Shown: in pieces, positions 42,938 to 56,286 of the stretch
Layout: each line of letters starts with the position of its first letter
Position numbering within the stretch: position 1 is the first letter of the stretch
Assembly: GCF_002813775.1 (NCBI RefSeq)
Contig: NZ_CP020370.1
Span: 2,443,501 to 2,507,500 of the forward strand
From: Candidatus Thiodictyon syntrophicum
GTDB taxonomy: Bacteria; Pseudomonadota; Gammaproteobacteria; Chromatiales; Chromatiaceae
Length of the DNA stretch: 64,000 bases
Reading direction: 5' to 3'
The notes under the pieces: generated by a model
Seen by the model: the letters and a program-made list of their open reading frames with translations, nothing else
What the model was told of the DNA's origin: nothing
Databases searched by the model: none
Program-made: the position numbers and the translations under genes

Positions 42938-43831
42938 ATGACGATCTACCTCGCTCTCAAGACGCTGTTGTTGCCACCGGGGCTCATTATCTTGCTGCTT
43001 GTCGCCGGGTTCCTGCTCGTGCGCGGGGCCTGGGGGCGGCTGCTGGTGTTCATCGGGACTGCCATCCTGACTCTGCTGTGCCTGCCCGTCGTCGCGACGC
43101 TGCTGATGGCGCCTTTGGAGCCCTATCCGCCCTTGGACCTCCAGCAGCCGCTGCCGACCCAGGCCCAGGCCATTCTGGTGCTGGGCGCCGGCTTTGCCAC
43201 CACCGGGGGCGAGTATGGGGGCCCCACGTTGGACGGTTTCAGCCTGCAACGGGTGCGCTACGGGGCCTGGCTGCATCGCGCCACCGGTCTGCCGATCTAT
43301 GTCACCGGCGGCGGGCTCACGGAGGGTGATCCGGCCGTGGGCGACCTGATGGCGCGGACCTTGCGAGAGGAGTTCGCGGTCCCGGTGGCCGGCGTGGAGA
43401 ACCGCAGCCGCACCACCTGGGAGAATGCGGCCTACTCCAAACCGATGCTCCAGCGTGCCGGGGTCTCCGGCGTGCTTTTGGTCAGCGACGCCTGGCATCT
43501 GCCGCGGGCGGTGGAGGTCTGCGAGCAGGCCGGCATCGGCGTGATTCCGGCTCCCACCGGCGCTGTTTCCATCCCGAACTGGCGACACGGGCTTGGTCTG
43601 GGCGACTGGCTGCCCACGGCGCGGGCCTTCCCCATCAGCTATTTTGCTCTGCATGAGCATCTGGGGCGGCTCTGGTACCAGGTCCGTCAGTGGGTGCAGG
43701 GCGTGCCGCGGGTCGCGCCCGGGGCGGATCAGGCGCGGCTCGAGGACCTGTCGCCGACACGCTTCAGCGCGGCCGTGCCGCAGGCCGTTGCGCCGAACGC
43801 CGCCGAGGGCATCCGAGGCGATGCACCTTGA
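42938..43831 (+). CDS. YdcF/ElyC-family (DUF218) membrane protein
   Basis: 297 residues with two N-terminal helices (about 8-30 and 35-60) and a periplasmic-type DUF218 domain: AQAILVLGAGFATTGGEYGG, RVRYGAWLHRATGLPIYVTG, NRSRTTWENAAYSKPMLQRA and GVLLVSDAWHLPRAVEVCEQ. The E. coli relative ElyC affects cell-envelope (peptidoglycan/lipid carrier) homeostasis. Not part of a conserved pil operon. Start ATG 42938 chosen over the frame opening at 42920 because it directly precedes the first helix. Confidence 0.85.
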   Translation: MTIYLALKTLLLPPGLIILLLVAGFLLVRGAWGRLLVFIGTAILTLLCLPVVATLLMAPLEPYPPLDLQQPLPTQAQAILVLGAGFATTGGEYGGPTLDGFSLQRVRYGAWLHRATGLPIYVTGGGLTEGDPAVGDLMARTLREEFAVPVAGVENRSRTTWENAAYSKPMLQRAGVSGVLLVSDAWHLPRAVEVCEQAGIGVIPAPTGAVSIPNWRHGLGLGDWLPTARAFPISYFALHEHLGRLWYQVRQWVQGVPRVAPGADQARLEDLSPTRFSAAVPQAVAPNAAEGIRGDAP

Positions 43832-43870
43832 GCCCCCCTCCCGAGCTGCCTTGCTCAGGTTGAGGCCGCA

Positions 43871-48124
<4,254 letters not shown>

Positions 48125-48125
48125 T

Positions 48126-48152
48126 CCATCGTTGTCGTTGTCGTTGTCGTTG
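48126..48152. repeat. (TCGTTG)n tract, single arm (copy C)
   Basis: CATCGTTGTCGTTGTCGTTG then TCGTTGGC, one arm of the hairpin element, squeezed between the stop of the hybrid kinase and the stop of nnrU. Confidence 0.75.
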
Positions 48153-48153
48153 G

Positions 48154-48744
48154 CTAGAGGGCGCCGCTGCCCAGGGGCGAGACGCCGAACAGCCAGGCGT
48201 GCGCCCAGAACAGGAAGACACCATAGAGCGCGAGCCCGGCGACGACGGCGATCAGGTCGTTGAACTTGCCGGGGGGGGCGCCTTCTACCGGCGGGGCGGG
48301 GCGGTACTTGAGGGAGATCAGGTCGGCCACGGCCCAGATGAGGAAGGACCAGAACAGGAGCAGGTCCGCCAGGTTGCCGTTGGCGAGCAGGTGGGCGAAG
48401 GCCCACAGGGCGACGGCCACCAGGGTCGGGTGGACGACGGCGCTCTGGAGGCGCCCGGGGAGATAGGTGGCGAAGAGCAGCGGGAAGACCGGGACCATGA
48501 TCAGGAGGCTCAGGTGCCGCGTCCAGGTCGCCGGGGCGTAGAACGGGATCGGTTCGACGCGGGCCAGCGAGTACCCCAGGCCGATCAGGATGAGGCCGAC
48601 GAGGCTCGCCAGGGCGACGACCCCGCGCCAGCGGGCCTCCCCGATGGCGTCCGACACCTTGGCCCGCGTCTTGCGGGCGAGAAAGCCGAGCGAGTGGGCG
48701 CTGATGAAGAGGAAGAGTCCAAGGAGCAGGATCAGGATGGGCAT
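48154..48744 (-). CDS. NnrU family membrane protein
   Basis: 196-residue integral membrane protein with about six helices, related to NnrU (nitrate/nitrite/NO-associated) and the isoprenylcysteine-methyltransferase-like fold. Typical blocks: LFISAHSLGFLARKTRAKVS, GLILIGLGYSLARVEPIPFY, TRHLSLLIMVPVFPLLFATY, HPTLVAVALWAFAHLLANG and DLLLFWSFLIWAVADLISLK. ATG 48744 fits the family N-terminus; the longer frame reads into the repeat at 48787. Family members are often unlinked to denitrification genes, as here. Confidence 0.9.
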   Translation of the reverse strand: MPILILLLGLFLFISAHSLGFLARKTRAKVSDAIGEARWRGVVALASLVGLILIGLGYSLARVEPIPFYAPATWTRHLSLLIMVPVFPLLFATYLPGRLQSAVVHPTLVAVALWAFAHLLANGNLADLLLFWSFLIWAVADLISLKYRPAPPVEGAPPGKFNDLIAVVAGLALYGVFLFWAHAWLFGVSPLGSGAL

Positions 48745-48786
48745 GGGGGCTTTCCAGTGGTGTGAATGGTCGCAGTCAAGGGGTGG

Positions 48787-49013
<227 letters not shown>

Positions 49014-49081
49014 GCTGGCGGTCCGCGCCCGGACTTGGGACAATGCTACCTTAAGCGGACCCCAAATGGGCCTTCCCGATC

Positions 49082-49150
49082 GTCGGGTCCGCTGCGCGGA
49101 TCGGCGACCCCGCGGCAGCGACCGCGCCGCGTCGGGTCCGCTGCGCGGAC
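49082..49150. repeat. GTCGGGTCCGCTGCGCGGA direct repeats
   Basis: Two direct copies of GTCGGGTCCGCTGCGCGGA (49082-49100 and 49131-49149). Same family as the palindromes at 13047-13100 and 35026-35081, but here in tandem rather than facing. Together with the element before it, it fills the 509-base gap upstream of the ABC permease. Confidence 0.7.
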
Positions 49151-49253
49151 CATTGCCCGCGCGTCGACCAAACCTCCAAGGCCCCATGCCCCCGGCGCAC
49201 CGCCGCGCCTTCCAAGGACCAACCAGTCGGGCCAAGCCCCGGGAGACCCAACC

Positions 49254-50297
49254 ATGTGGCGCCGCATCCTGGCCGTCCTCATCGCCCGTAACCGGGAGTT
49301 CTACCGGGACCGTGCCGGTCTGGGCTGGAATATCTTCATGCCGATCCTGATGGTGCTGGCCTTCGCCTTCATCTTCAGCGGCGATCCCCAGGACCAGTTC
49401 AAGGTCGGGGTGCTGAGCGCCGACGGGTCCTTGCCGCGGGCCGCGGGCGGGTTCCTGGCCCTGGAGTACATCAGGTTCGTGCCGCTGACCGATCCGGGGG
49501 CGGCGCTGACCAAGGTGGATCGCCATCAGCTCGACCTGCTGATCGACCCGCGCACCGACCCGCTGACCTATTGGGTGAACCTCAAGTCCCCCCGCGGCTA
49601 TCTGGCCGAGCGGCTGTTGCTGGGGACGCCGTCCGCGGCGGCGGCCATGCCGGGGGCGGACGTGACGACACCGCAGCGCCGGACCCTGTCCGGCGCGGCC
49701 GTCAGTTATGCCGACTGGGTCCTGCCCGGGATTCTGGCGATGAACCTGATGTTCTCCAGCCTCTGGGGGGTGGGCTGGGTGATCGTGCGTTACCGCAAGA
49801 ACGGCGTCTTGCGGCGGCTGAAGGCGACGCCGCTCTCGCCGTTCGAGTTCCTGAGCGCGCAGGTGCTCTCGCGCCTGCTGGTGGTGATGTCTGCCACCAC
49901 GGTGGTGTACCTGGGTGCGGACCTGGTGCTCGGCTTCCCCATGCGCGGGTCCTATCCGGCCCTGGTCCTGGTCTTCGCGGCCGGCGCCCTATGCCTGATC
50001 AGCCTGGGGCTCGTCGTCGCCGCACGGCTACGGACCGAGGAACTGGCCGACGGTATCCTGAACCTGATCTCCTGGCCCCTGCTGCTGCTCTCCGGGGTCT
50101 GGTTCTCCATGGAGGGTGCGAGCCTGGGGGCGCGCCTGCTCTCCCAACTCTCGCCCCTGACCCACCTGGTGGACGCGGCCCGCCGCATCATGATCGACGG
50201 GGCCGGGGTCGTCGAGGTCCTGCCTGAGGTCCTGCTGCTCGCGGCCCTCGCCCTGGGGTTTCTCAGCCTGGCCGCCTGGCTGTTCCGGTGGGACTGA
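49254..50297 (+). CDS. ABC-2 type transporter permease, orphan
   Basis: 347-residue permease: a first helix at about 25-42, a periplasmic loop of about 120 residues, then five helices from about 165 (SYADWVLPGILAMNLMFSSL, the classic ABC-2 NodJ-like block), with VRYRKNGVLRRLKATPLSPF between helices. The ATP-binding subunit normally encoded directly upstream is missing; that space is repeat DNA. A cupin gene follows after one base. Export substrate unknown. Confidence 0.88.
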   Translation: MWRRILAVLIARNREFYRDRAGLGWNIFMPILMVLAFAFIFSGDPQDQFKVGVLSADGSLPRAAGGFLALEYIRFVPLTDPGAALTKVDRHQLDLLIDPRTDPLTYWVNLKSPRGYLAERLLLGTPSAAAAMPGADVTTPQRRTLSGAAVSYADWVLPGILAMNLMFSSLWGVGWVIVRYRKNGVLRRLKATPLSPFEFLSAQVLSRLLVVMSATTVVYLGADLVLGFPMRGSYPALVLVFAAGALCLISLGLVVAARLRTEELADGILNLISWPLLLLSGVWFSMEGASLGARLLSQLSPLTHLVDAARRIMIDGAGVVEVLPEVLLLAALALGFLSLAAWLFRWD

Positions 50298-50298
50298 G

Positions 50299-50637
50299 AT
50301 GCCGCCGCGCTCGGGAAACCTGTTCATCGACACGCTGGCGCCGCCGACGGGCGAGGTCTTTGAAGACCTGTTGCGATTCGATCTCAAGGGGGCACCGCCC
50401 GGGGGGCGGGTGCGGATCGAGCGGATCATCAGCAGCGCAAGCCCGGAGCCGGTCCTCTATGACCAGCCCCACGATGAGTGGGTGGCCCTGCTCCAGGGCC
50501 GGGCGCGGCTGTGGGTGGATGGGGCGGAGCGGGTCTTAGGTCCTGGGGACTGGATCTGCATCCCCGCCCGTACCCCGCATCGGGTGGTTGAAACCACCGC
50601 CAGCCCCCTGTGTCTGGCTGGCGGTGCACCTCGGTGA
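50299..50637 (+). CDS. Cupin domain protein
   Basis: 112-residue single-domain cupin. The motif region EWVALLQGRARLWVDGAERV then GPGDWICIPARTPHRVVETT covers cupin motifs 1 and 2; metal ligands are reduced relative to the classic G(X)5HXH motif (HDEW in motif 1, TPHR in motif 2). It begins one base after the stop of the ABC permease, so it is surely co-transcribed. Catalytic or binding role unknown. Confidence 0.87.
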   Translation: MPPRSGNLFIDTLAPPTGEVFEDLLRFDLKGAPPGGRVRIERIISSASPEPVLYDQPHDEWVALLQGRARLWVDGAERVLGPGDWICIPARTPHRVVETTASPLCLAGGAPR

Positions 50638-50666
50638 GCCCTAGGCCCTAAGCCAGGCCCTAAGCG

Positions 50667-50861
50667 TCAGGCGGTCTCCCCCCGGCGGCCGACCTCCCAG
50701 TTGCACTGCTCGATCAGGGCCTCGACGGCGCGGGCGATGCGGACCTGGGACTGGAGCTTGAAGTGCAGTCCGCGCTCCCAGCGTTCGGCGGCCTCGTCGG
50801 CCAGCAGCGGCAGGCCCTGGCGGCAGAGTTCCCAGACGGCCTGAGTTTGTGTGAAAGTCAT
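50667..50861 (-). CDS. Small conserved-looking protein, 64 residues
   Basis: Preceded by an excellent ribosome-binding site (GAGGAGGTTACG before the ATG), which argues that it is translated. Mostly helical: FTQTQAVWELCRQGLPLLAD, EAAERWERGLHFKLQSQVRI and ARAVEALIEQCNWEVG. No recognised family; it has no membrane helix. It is convergent with the cupin gene and upstream of nothing on its strand. Confidence 0.65.
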   Translation of the reverse strand: MTFTQTQAVWELCRQGLPLLADEAAERWERGLHFKLQSQVRIARAVEALIEQCNWEVGRRGETA

Positions 50862-51178
50862 CGTAACCTCCTCGTGGTCTTTTTATGGGTCCGGGGTTGG
50901 CAACCCCGCGTGTCGATCGCGCCGGCCCGGCGTCCGGCCGTCCCGTTTCAAGGCACAAGATTCTGTTAGATAACAGGATTATCTGTCGGCGCCCGGCAGT
51001 TGCGATGCACAGTGGGAAGCATAGACCTTGATTGCATGTCTGTAACGACTAACTGCGGTTTCGTTGTCCTAGATCAACCAAAAGACAATTTGTCAATGAA
51101 AATTGTCAAGTTATATTAACAATTGGATTTTCTGGTCGCGGCGCCGGGCGGCGGTGCGGCGGCGGTGCACGACGGGGC
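50862..51178. other. AT-rich non-coding interval
   Basis: 317 bases, noticeably richer in A and T than the surroundings from about 50950 to 51125. It contains the partial palindrome CTGTTAGATAACAG and TTGTCAATGAAAATTGTCAA. This is a likely promoter or regulator-binding zone for the small gene at 50667-50861, which reads away from it. No factor could be assigned. Confidence 0.4.
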
Positions 51179-52102
51179 TCAGGTCGGCGGAAGCGGCCGG
51201 ACCGTATTGGGCAGATGCTCCCGCACCACCTGGGCGAAGGCCTCCAGGGCGGCGCGGCGGGGGAAGCTGCGGCGATAGTAGAGCGAGATGCGCCGGTAGG
51301 CGTCCGGCAGGGCCAGCGGGCGGGCGATGATGCCGCTGTCCGTCATCCAGCCGCCGCGGATGGTCAGGGCCGGGACCAGGGTGCAGCCGAAGCCGGCGCC
51401 GACCAACTGGAGCAGGGTCTCCAGGCTCGCGGCCCGCAGATCGGCCATCTCGCCGTGGCTGGGGCGCTCCGCCAGACGGCACAGGTCCATCACCTGCGTG
51501 GTGAGACAATGGCCGTCGGCGAGCAGCAGCAGTTCGAGGGACGCAAGGTCGGCGGCCTCGATCTCGTCCTTCTCGTAGAGTGGGTGATTGCGCGGGTGGG
51601 CGAGCCAGAAGGGTTCGTCGAACAGCGCCATGGCGTCGAGGTCCAGGTCGTCGGGCGCGGTGGCGAGCAGGGCGGCGTCCAGTTCATGGCGATGCAGGCG
51701 GGCGAGCAGTGAGTCCGTGATCTCCTCAGAGAGCACCAGGCGCAGCTTGGGGTAGGCGCGCTTGAGCGGCACCAGCACCAGTGGCATCAGGTAAGGGCTG
51801 AGCGTCGGGATGGCGCCGACCCGCAAGGGGCCGTCGAGCGGGTCCTGAAAGGCGCGGGCGACCTGCTCGATGGTGTCGGCCTGCTCGACCGCCAGGCGGG
51901 CGTGGGCCAGGATGGTCGCGCCCACCGGGGTGACCTCCACCGAGCGGTTGGTGCGCTCGAAGATCACCACCCCCAGTTCATCTTCCAGTTTCTTGATCTG
52001 CCCGCTCAGGGTCGGCTGGCTGACAAAGCAGCGATCGGCCGCCCGACCGAAATGGCGGGTGTCGGCGACGGCGAGGATGTAGCGGAGGTCGCGCAGATTC
52101 AC
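51179..52102 (-). CDS. oxyR: Hydrogen peroxide-inducible regulator OxyR
   Basis: 307-residue LysR-family regulator. MNLRDLRYILAVADTRHFGR and CFVSQPTLSGQIKKLEDELG form the N-terminal helix-turn-helix. The peroxide-sensing cysteines are at Cys199 (DGHCL) and Cys208 (MDLC), the same numbers as in E. coli OxyR, and the SLETLLQLVGAGFGCTLVP block follows. GTG 52102 is preferred to TTG 52120 because it gives the canonical MN-(I/L)-RDL start and the E. coli numbering. A catalase or ahpC target is not adjacent. Confidence 0.94.
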   Translation of the reverse strand: MNLRDLRYILAVADTRHFGRAADRCFVSQPTLSGQIKKLEDELGVVIFERTNRSVEVTPVGATILAHARLAVEQADTIEQVARAFQDPLDGPLRVGAIPTLSPYLMPLVLVPLKRAYPKLRLVLSEEITDSLLARLHRHELDAALLATAPDDLDLDAMALFDEPFWLAHPRNHPLYEKDEIEAADLASLELLLLADGHCLTTQVMDLCRLAERPSHGEMADLRAASLETLLQLVGAGFGCTLVPALTIRGGWMTDSGIIARPLALPDAYRRISLYYRRSFPRRAALEAFAQVVREHLPNTVRPLPPT

Positions 52103-52174
52103 CGGGGTATGATAGACCAATTCTCGCCGAATAAAATCGGCGGCTGGGGTTTGCGGATGTCGGCGGCGCGGTCT

Positions 52175-52812
52175 ATGTTGTCAAGTAAGCCTGAACGCAA
52201 GAGAACAGCCGTGTTGCCGCAACCAGCAGTCGTAGATGGTTTTGAGCACATCACCCGTTATTTCGATGCCGGGAATCATCGCTTTGCCGCCAAGCTCCTG
52301 CCTGGGCAGTATTATCTGAGCCGCGACGAGACCATCGTCGCGGTACTCGGCACCGGCGTGGCGGTCTGTATCCGTGATCGCGCCCAGGGTCTCGGCGGGG
52401 TGGCCCATGTGCTGGAACCGCAGACGCCCCAGGGGACGGGGTCGAGCCTTGCACTCCCGGCGCTGCGGACCCTGCTCGAGGCCCTGCTTGCCGCGGGCGC
52501 GCAGCGCGGTCAACTGGAGGCCAAGCTGTTCGGGGGGCCTGCCCGCGCGGTGAGACCGGCGCCGGCGGTGCCCGTTCGCTCGCCCTCGCCCGTGCCTTCC
52601 TGCGCGAGGCGGGGGTCCCCATCGTCGCCGAGGACGTCGGCGGCGGCTACCCGCGCAAGATCGACTACTGTCCGGCGGATGGTCGGGCGCGTATCAAGCG
52701 TCTGCGCGACCTGCGCAACGCCACGATTGCCGAGCGGGATCAGTCCTTCCTGGGGCAGTCGGCGGACGGCCTGCCGACGCCGCGTTACTGCCAACCAAGC
52801 CGACAAGAGTGA
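52175..52812 (+). pseudogene. cheD: Chemoreceptor glutamine deamidase CheD, single-base frameshift
   Basis: The first part reads GFEHITRYFDAGNHRFAAKL, LPGQYYLSRDETIVAVLGTG and GLGGVAHVLEP, then KLFGG. The frame then shifts, and the neighbouring frame gives RSLALARAFLREAGVPIVAE followed by DVGGGYPRKIDYCPADGRAR and IKRLRDL, the CheD C-terminus. One extra G in the six-G run at 52532-52537 would restore KLFGGACPRGETGAGGARS, a normal CheD sequence of about 212 residues. CheD deamidates glutamines of methyl-accepting chemoreceptors. No other che genes are in the window. Its stop is six bases before transaldolase, suggesting co-transcription. Confidence 0.85.
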
Positions 52813-52818
52813 CCATCG

Positions 52819-53790
52819 ATGAACATGCTGGAACAACTCAAGACCATGACCAAGGTCGTGGCAGACACCGGGGACTTCGCCTCGATCGCCGCCTACTTGC
52901 CTCAGGACGCGACTACCAATCCGTCGCTGTTGCTCAAGGCGGCACAGATGCCCCAGTACCGCGCGCTGGTGGAAGACGCGGTGGACTTCGGCCGGCAGCG
53001 CGGCGGCGCCGACCCGGCGGCCCGAAGCCAGTGGACCATGGATCGGCTTGCGATCAACTTCGGCATTGAAATCCTAAAGATAGTCCCAGGCCGCGTCTCG
53101 ACTGAGATCGACGCGCGCCTCTCCTTCGACACCGCGGCGACCATCCGTCGCGCCGAAGGGCTGGTGGAACTCTACCACCAGGCCGGTATCGACCCCGGTA
53201 CCCGGGTCCTGTTCAAGATCGCCTCCACCTGGGAGGGCATCCGCGCCGCCGAACGGCTGGAGGCGCGCGGTCTGCACTGCAACCTCACCCTGCTGTTCGG
53301 CTTCGCCCAGGCGCTTGCGTGCGCGCAGGCTGGCGTGACCCTGATCTCACCCTTCGTCGGGCGCATCCTGGACTGGTACAAGAAGGACCAGCAGGTGGCG
53401 GGCTACCCGGCGCACAGCGATCCGGGCGTGCTCTCGGTGACCCGGATCTACAACTACTACAAGCGCCATGGGTATGAGACCGTGGTCATGGGCGCCAGTT
53501 TCCGCAACGTCGGTGAGATCCTGGAATTGGCCGGCTGCGACTACCTGACCATCGCCCCGGCCCTGCTGGGGGAGTTGGCGGCGCTGCCGGGCGACCTGGT
53601 CTGCAAGCTGGACGCCGAGCGCGCCCGCGCCATGGATATCCCGCGGGTCAACTGCGACGAGCAGTCCTTCCGCTGGGACCTCAACGAAGACGCCATGGCC
53701 ACCGAGAAACTCGCCGAGGGCATCCGCCAATTCGCCGCCGATACCCGCAAGCTGGAGAAGTTCGTGCTGGAGGTCGGCCGCGGGAGCTAG
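52819..53790 (+). CDS. tal: Transaldolase
   Basis: 323-residue pentose-phosphate enzyme transferring a dihydroxyacetone unit between sugar phosphates. [20 protein letters not shown] carries the Asp near position 16, and the Schiff-base Lys133 lies in [27 protein letters not shown] and [13 protein letters not shown] are typical of the TalB class, as is the [17 protein letters not shown] block near the C-terminus. Start ATG 52819 (a second ATG follows two codons later). Confidence 0.96.
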   Translation: MNMLEQLKTMTKVVADTGDFASIAAYLPQDATTNPSLLLKAAQMPQYRALVEDAVDFGRQRGGADPAARSQWTMDRLAINFGIEILKIVPGRVSTEIDARLSFDTAATIRRAEGLVELYHQAGIDPGTRVLFKIASTWEGIRAAERLEARGLHCNLTLLFGFAQALACAQAGVTLISPFVGRILDWYKKDQQVAGYPAHSDPGVLSVTRIYNYYKRHGYETVVMGASFRNVGEILELAGCDYLTIAPALLGELAALPGDLVCKLDAERARAMDIPRVNCDEQSFRWDLNEDAMATEKLAEGIRQFAADTRKLEKFVLEVGRGS

Positions 53791-54119
53791 CAGAGGAGCC
53801 GGGGCGTCCCGCCCCGGCATTCACCACGGTCGCACCCTGCGCGCGGGACGGGGTTGGAAACCCCATCCCGAACGTTTTCTTCCGGCCCCGATCACCGGTG
53901 TGAGTCGGCAGTCCCGGAAAAAACCTTCCGGACGGGGCGACCGCCCCGTCCGGCCCTTGCGCGCGAATGCCCCGTCCCCGCCCTTGGGACCCGGTGGGAG
54001 CGGCTTCAGCCGCGACGCGACCGCCCAAGCCGCTCCCACGCACGCCTGGAGTCCAAGGCTTCAGCCTTGGAGCCAAGCCCGAGGCTGAAGCCTTGGACTC
54101 CGGCACAGGTCCCGACCGC
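53791..54119. repeat. Gap with two palindromic repeats
   Basis: 329 bases between convergent genes: a GTGGGAGCGGCTTCAGCCGC palindrome at 53994-54039 and a GGAGTCCAAGGCTTCAGCCT / AGGCTGAAGCCTTGGACTCC pair at 54048-54101. In the first 150 bases, CCGGACGGGGCGACCGCCCC at 53929-53950 is a small GC hairpin. No coding evidence. Confidence 0.7.
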
Positions 54120-55025
54120 TCAGGTCCCCGCCAAGCGGTCGTAATAGCGCGCCCGGTAGATGAGCCGCGGGACCGGCCCCTCGGTAAACCGCGTGCGGGT
54201 GTGCAGGACGTTGTTGCAGATCAGGCCCCAGCCGGGCTCCAGGCGGCCCTCGAGGTGCCAGGGGCTGGGGCTGTGCAGGATCCGCTTGAGACACTCGACC
54301 GCCGCCAGGCTCAGTGGGTCATCGCGCCAGACGATGTTGCGGGCGCGGTTGGTGTAGCGCATGTGCAGGTGCCCGTCCGCGCGGATAGAGAAGACCGGAC
54401 CCGACTGTTCCGGGCGCAGTTCGGCGCCCTCGTCAGCGCCATCGCCCGGGTTGGCGGGGATGGTCATGCACTGCGGGTGCATCAGGGCGCGGATAAAGTC
54501 CGGGTCCTGGTCGCGAACCAGGCAGTAGGCGATCTCATGGTCCAGGAGTGCATTGGCCCCGCCGGCGGCGGCCGGGTGGACACAGTGCAGCAGCAGGCCG
54601 TGGATCTGACGCTCCGGGGTATTGTAATAACCGTCGGTGTGCCAGGCGATGGGGCGGTCGGTGTAGGGGATATAGCCGGCATGACGGGCGTCGGTCTGGA
54701 CCCGCAGCGAGGTGATGGCGTCCTCGTCCGCACCGCGGTTGTGATCCAGACGGTGCAGACCCAGCCGCGCGCCCAACAGCGCCGGGATGGCCTTGTCCGG
54801 GTCGTCACCGGTCTGGCCGACATAGATCGCCATGTTGGCCCGGCGGCAGCGCCCCAGGATGGCCTCGATCTCCGCCGCGGTCAGGTCGCGCGGGTCGCGG
54901 ACCGTCACGATGAGGTCGGCGAGACTGGTCGGGGCCGCGGCGAGGCGGGCGTCGCGCCAACGTTGGTAGGCGTCCGGGTCCGTGAGGGCGAAGGGGCTGA
55001 GCGGTGGGGCTTGCGGGGTAGTCAA
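54120..55025 (-). CDS. TauD/TfdA-family dioxygenase
   Basis: 301-residue Fe(II)/2-oxoglutarate-type dioxygenase. The HxD of the facial triad is in IAWHTDGYYN near 130, and a distal His is in CNNVLHTRTRF near 278 followed by the arginine of PRLIYRARYY. GLLLHCVHPAAAGGANALLD and YTNRARNIVWRD fit the family. A substrate cannot be named. It is convergent with transaldolase across a repeat-filled gap, and upstream lies the AT-rich island. Confidence 0.85.
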   Translation of the reverse strand: MTTPQAPPLSPFALTDPDAYQRWRDARLAAAPTSLADLIVTVRDPRDLTAAEIEAILGRCRRANMAIYVGQTGDDPDKAIPALLGARLGLHRLDHNRGADEDAITSLRVQTDARHAGYIPYTDRPIAWHTDGYYNTPERQIHGLLLHCVHPAAAGGANALLDHEIAYCLVRDQDPDFIRALMHPQCMTIPANPGDGADEGAELRPEQSGPVFSIRADGHLHMRYTNRARNIVWRDDPLSLAAVECLKRILHSPSPWHLEGRLEPGWGLICNNVLHTRTRFTEGPVPRLIYRARYYDRLAGT

Positions 55026-55544
55026 GGGTTGCTCCGTTTCGTTGTGTCTGCTTGTGTTCAGTTCGCGGTACCGCGCAGTGGTCTTGATTGGTTCCGGCCG
55101 CCGGGAGACAGGACGCTGAGGCTTCAGCGGGTCGACCTCTTATCTGCAAGGTAATCATCGGGATCGCGCAGCAGGGCCGGGGAATCCTCAAACGACACTG
55201 TACTGCCGCGAGGGGTTGGCGACGGCTCTTGCGAGGCCAAACCTGCTCTCCTTCCAATGCCGTTAAGTCAAGCGCGAGGCGGTCCGGCGGGCGTCTCGTT
55301 CCCACGCAGGAGCACTCCACCTTATACAGAAGTCCGTAAGTATCTGTTTTTACGAGCTTCGTCACGCGTATCAAAAAGTGCCGTCACATCATATAATCAT
55401 AGACTTACGTTGAGCCGGTGACACTTGTGTATAACGAAGAGCGCAGGAGCGTGGGAGCAAGCGTGGCTTAACTTGACGGCATTGGGTTTCAAGCCACAGC
55501 TTCCACAAAATTTTAAGAAAGACATTTCGTGGGGATACCGTAGG
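55026..55544. other. Gene-free left edge of the AT-richer island
   Basis: About 520 bases with no credible gene. The sequence changes from GC-rich near 55100 to AT-rich by 55350 (for example ATCATATAATCATAGAC at about 55387-55403). No repeat of the window's other families is recognised here. Confidence 0.5.
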
Positions 55545-55767
55545 GTCTGTCCAGAATAGCACTGACTTAAGCCGCGGCACTGACAAATTAGCCAATTACA
55601 GAAGGGTCGACAAGCAGCCACGTGGGCGGAGGCGGCATTGTCGCGCTGTTTCCCAGCTCTTAGCCGGTCCGGAGCTGGTTTTTCGCTCGCATCTCCGCAT
55701 CGCAACCGATTGTTTCTATTAAGCTTGCGGCTTAAGTCAGTGCCATTCGGTACTGACCCCTTTTCCC
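55545..55767. mobile_element. MITE-like element with terminal inverted repeats, left copy
   Basis: Left end AGAATAGCACTGACTTAAGC, right end TAAGTCAGTGCCATTCGGTA then CTGACCCCTTTT. The interior contains GGTTTTTCGCTCGCATCTCC and GCATCGCAACCGATTGTTTC. The same ends and interior, inverted, form 56287-56512. It encodes no transposase. Left-end bases beyond AGAATAG are diverged (TAGGGTCTGTCC). Confidence 0.8.
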
Positions 55768-55811
55768 CCCTTTCGATTTTTGGCGAGATCGTGGCTATTG
55801 CAGACTCGCAA

Positions 55812-56057
55812 CTAGGCGGCTTGTCTTTCAGAATGAAAGGCAAGCATGCTTTCAATGCTCAAATGGTAGTCCAGATCGGGCCACTCGATGCCGGTGCCAT
55901 GACAGATGAAGACACAATTCTTCAGTTCACGCATGGTCGCCGACTGGAGATCGGTATACCACAGCATCGGGGTCGAGATGATTCTGCCATCCTCCAACTC
56001 GACATGAAGGAAGCGATCATCGAAGTGGACAGCTTTACCTTTGACGGAACCAGTCAT
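55812..56057 (-). CDS. DUF2442 domain protein
   Basis: 81 residues from ATG 56057: SVKGKAVHFDDRFLHVELED, GRIISTPMLWYTDLQSATMR and the DUF2442 ending. DUF2442 genes are very often paired with DUF4160 genes; the pair is discussed as a putative toxin-antitoxin-like module without a demonstrated mechanism. The start overlaps the 3' end of the DUF4160 gene by 23 bases, so the two are co-translated. Lower GC than core genes. Confidence 0.85.
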   Translation of the reverse strand: MTGSVKGKAVHFDDRFLHVELEDGRIISTPMLWYTDLQSATMRELKNCVFICHGTGIEWPDLDYHLSIESMLAFHSERQAA

Positions 56058-56268
56058 CCCATGTTGCCTCGAATGCATCGTTGTTTTCTCGAATGATCTG
56101 AAGGGCCTTCATCAGGTCTTGCGGTTTCATGAAGTTGCTGACGACGCGAAAAGTTGAAAGTTCAACTTTCGCATAGTCCTCCGCCTTCGCCACATGGACA
56201 TGCTTCGGCTCGTGCTCGTTGGCATAAAAGAAAAACTTGAAGCCGTCTCTTAGAAGCAATGTCGGCAT
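56035..56268 (-). CDS. DUF4160 domain protein
   Basis: 77 residues: MPTLLLRDGFKFFFYANEHE, PKHVHVAKAEDYAKVELS and the helical tail MKPQDLMKALQIIREN. This is the complete DUF4160 domain, with its conserved HxPxHVHV-like segment (EHEPKHVHV). First gene of the DUF4160-DUF2442 pair, which is bracketed on both sides by inverted copies of one MITE-like element. Confidence 0.88.
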   Translation of the reverse strand: MPTLLLRDGFKFFFYANEHEPKHVHVAKAEDYAKVELSTFRVVSNFMKPQDLMKALQIIRENNDAFEATWDDWFRQR

Positions 56269-56286
56269 AGTCTATGGCTCACACAG

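Noticed and set aside
55638-56096. 152-residue plus-strand frame
   Set aside because: Runs through the left MITE-like element and antisense to the DUF2442 gene; no start signal and no motif.
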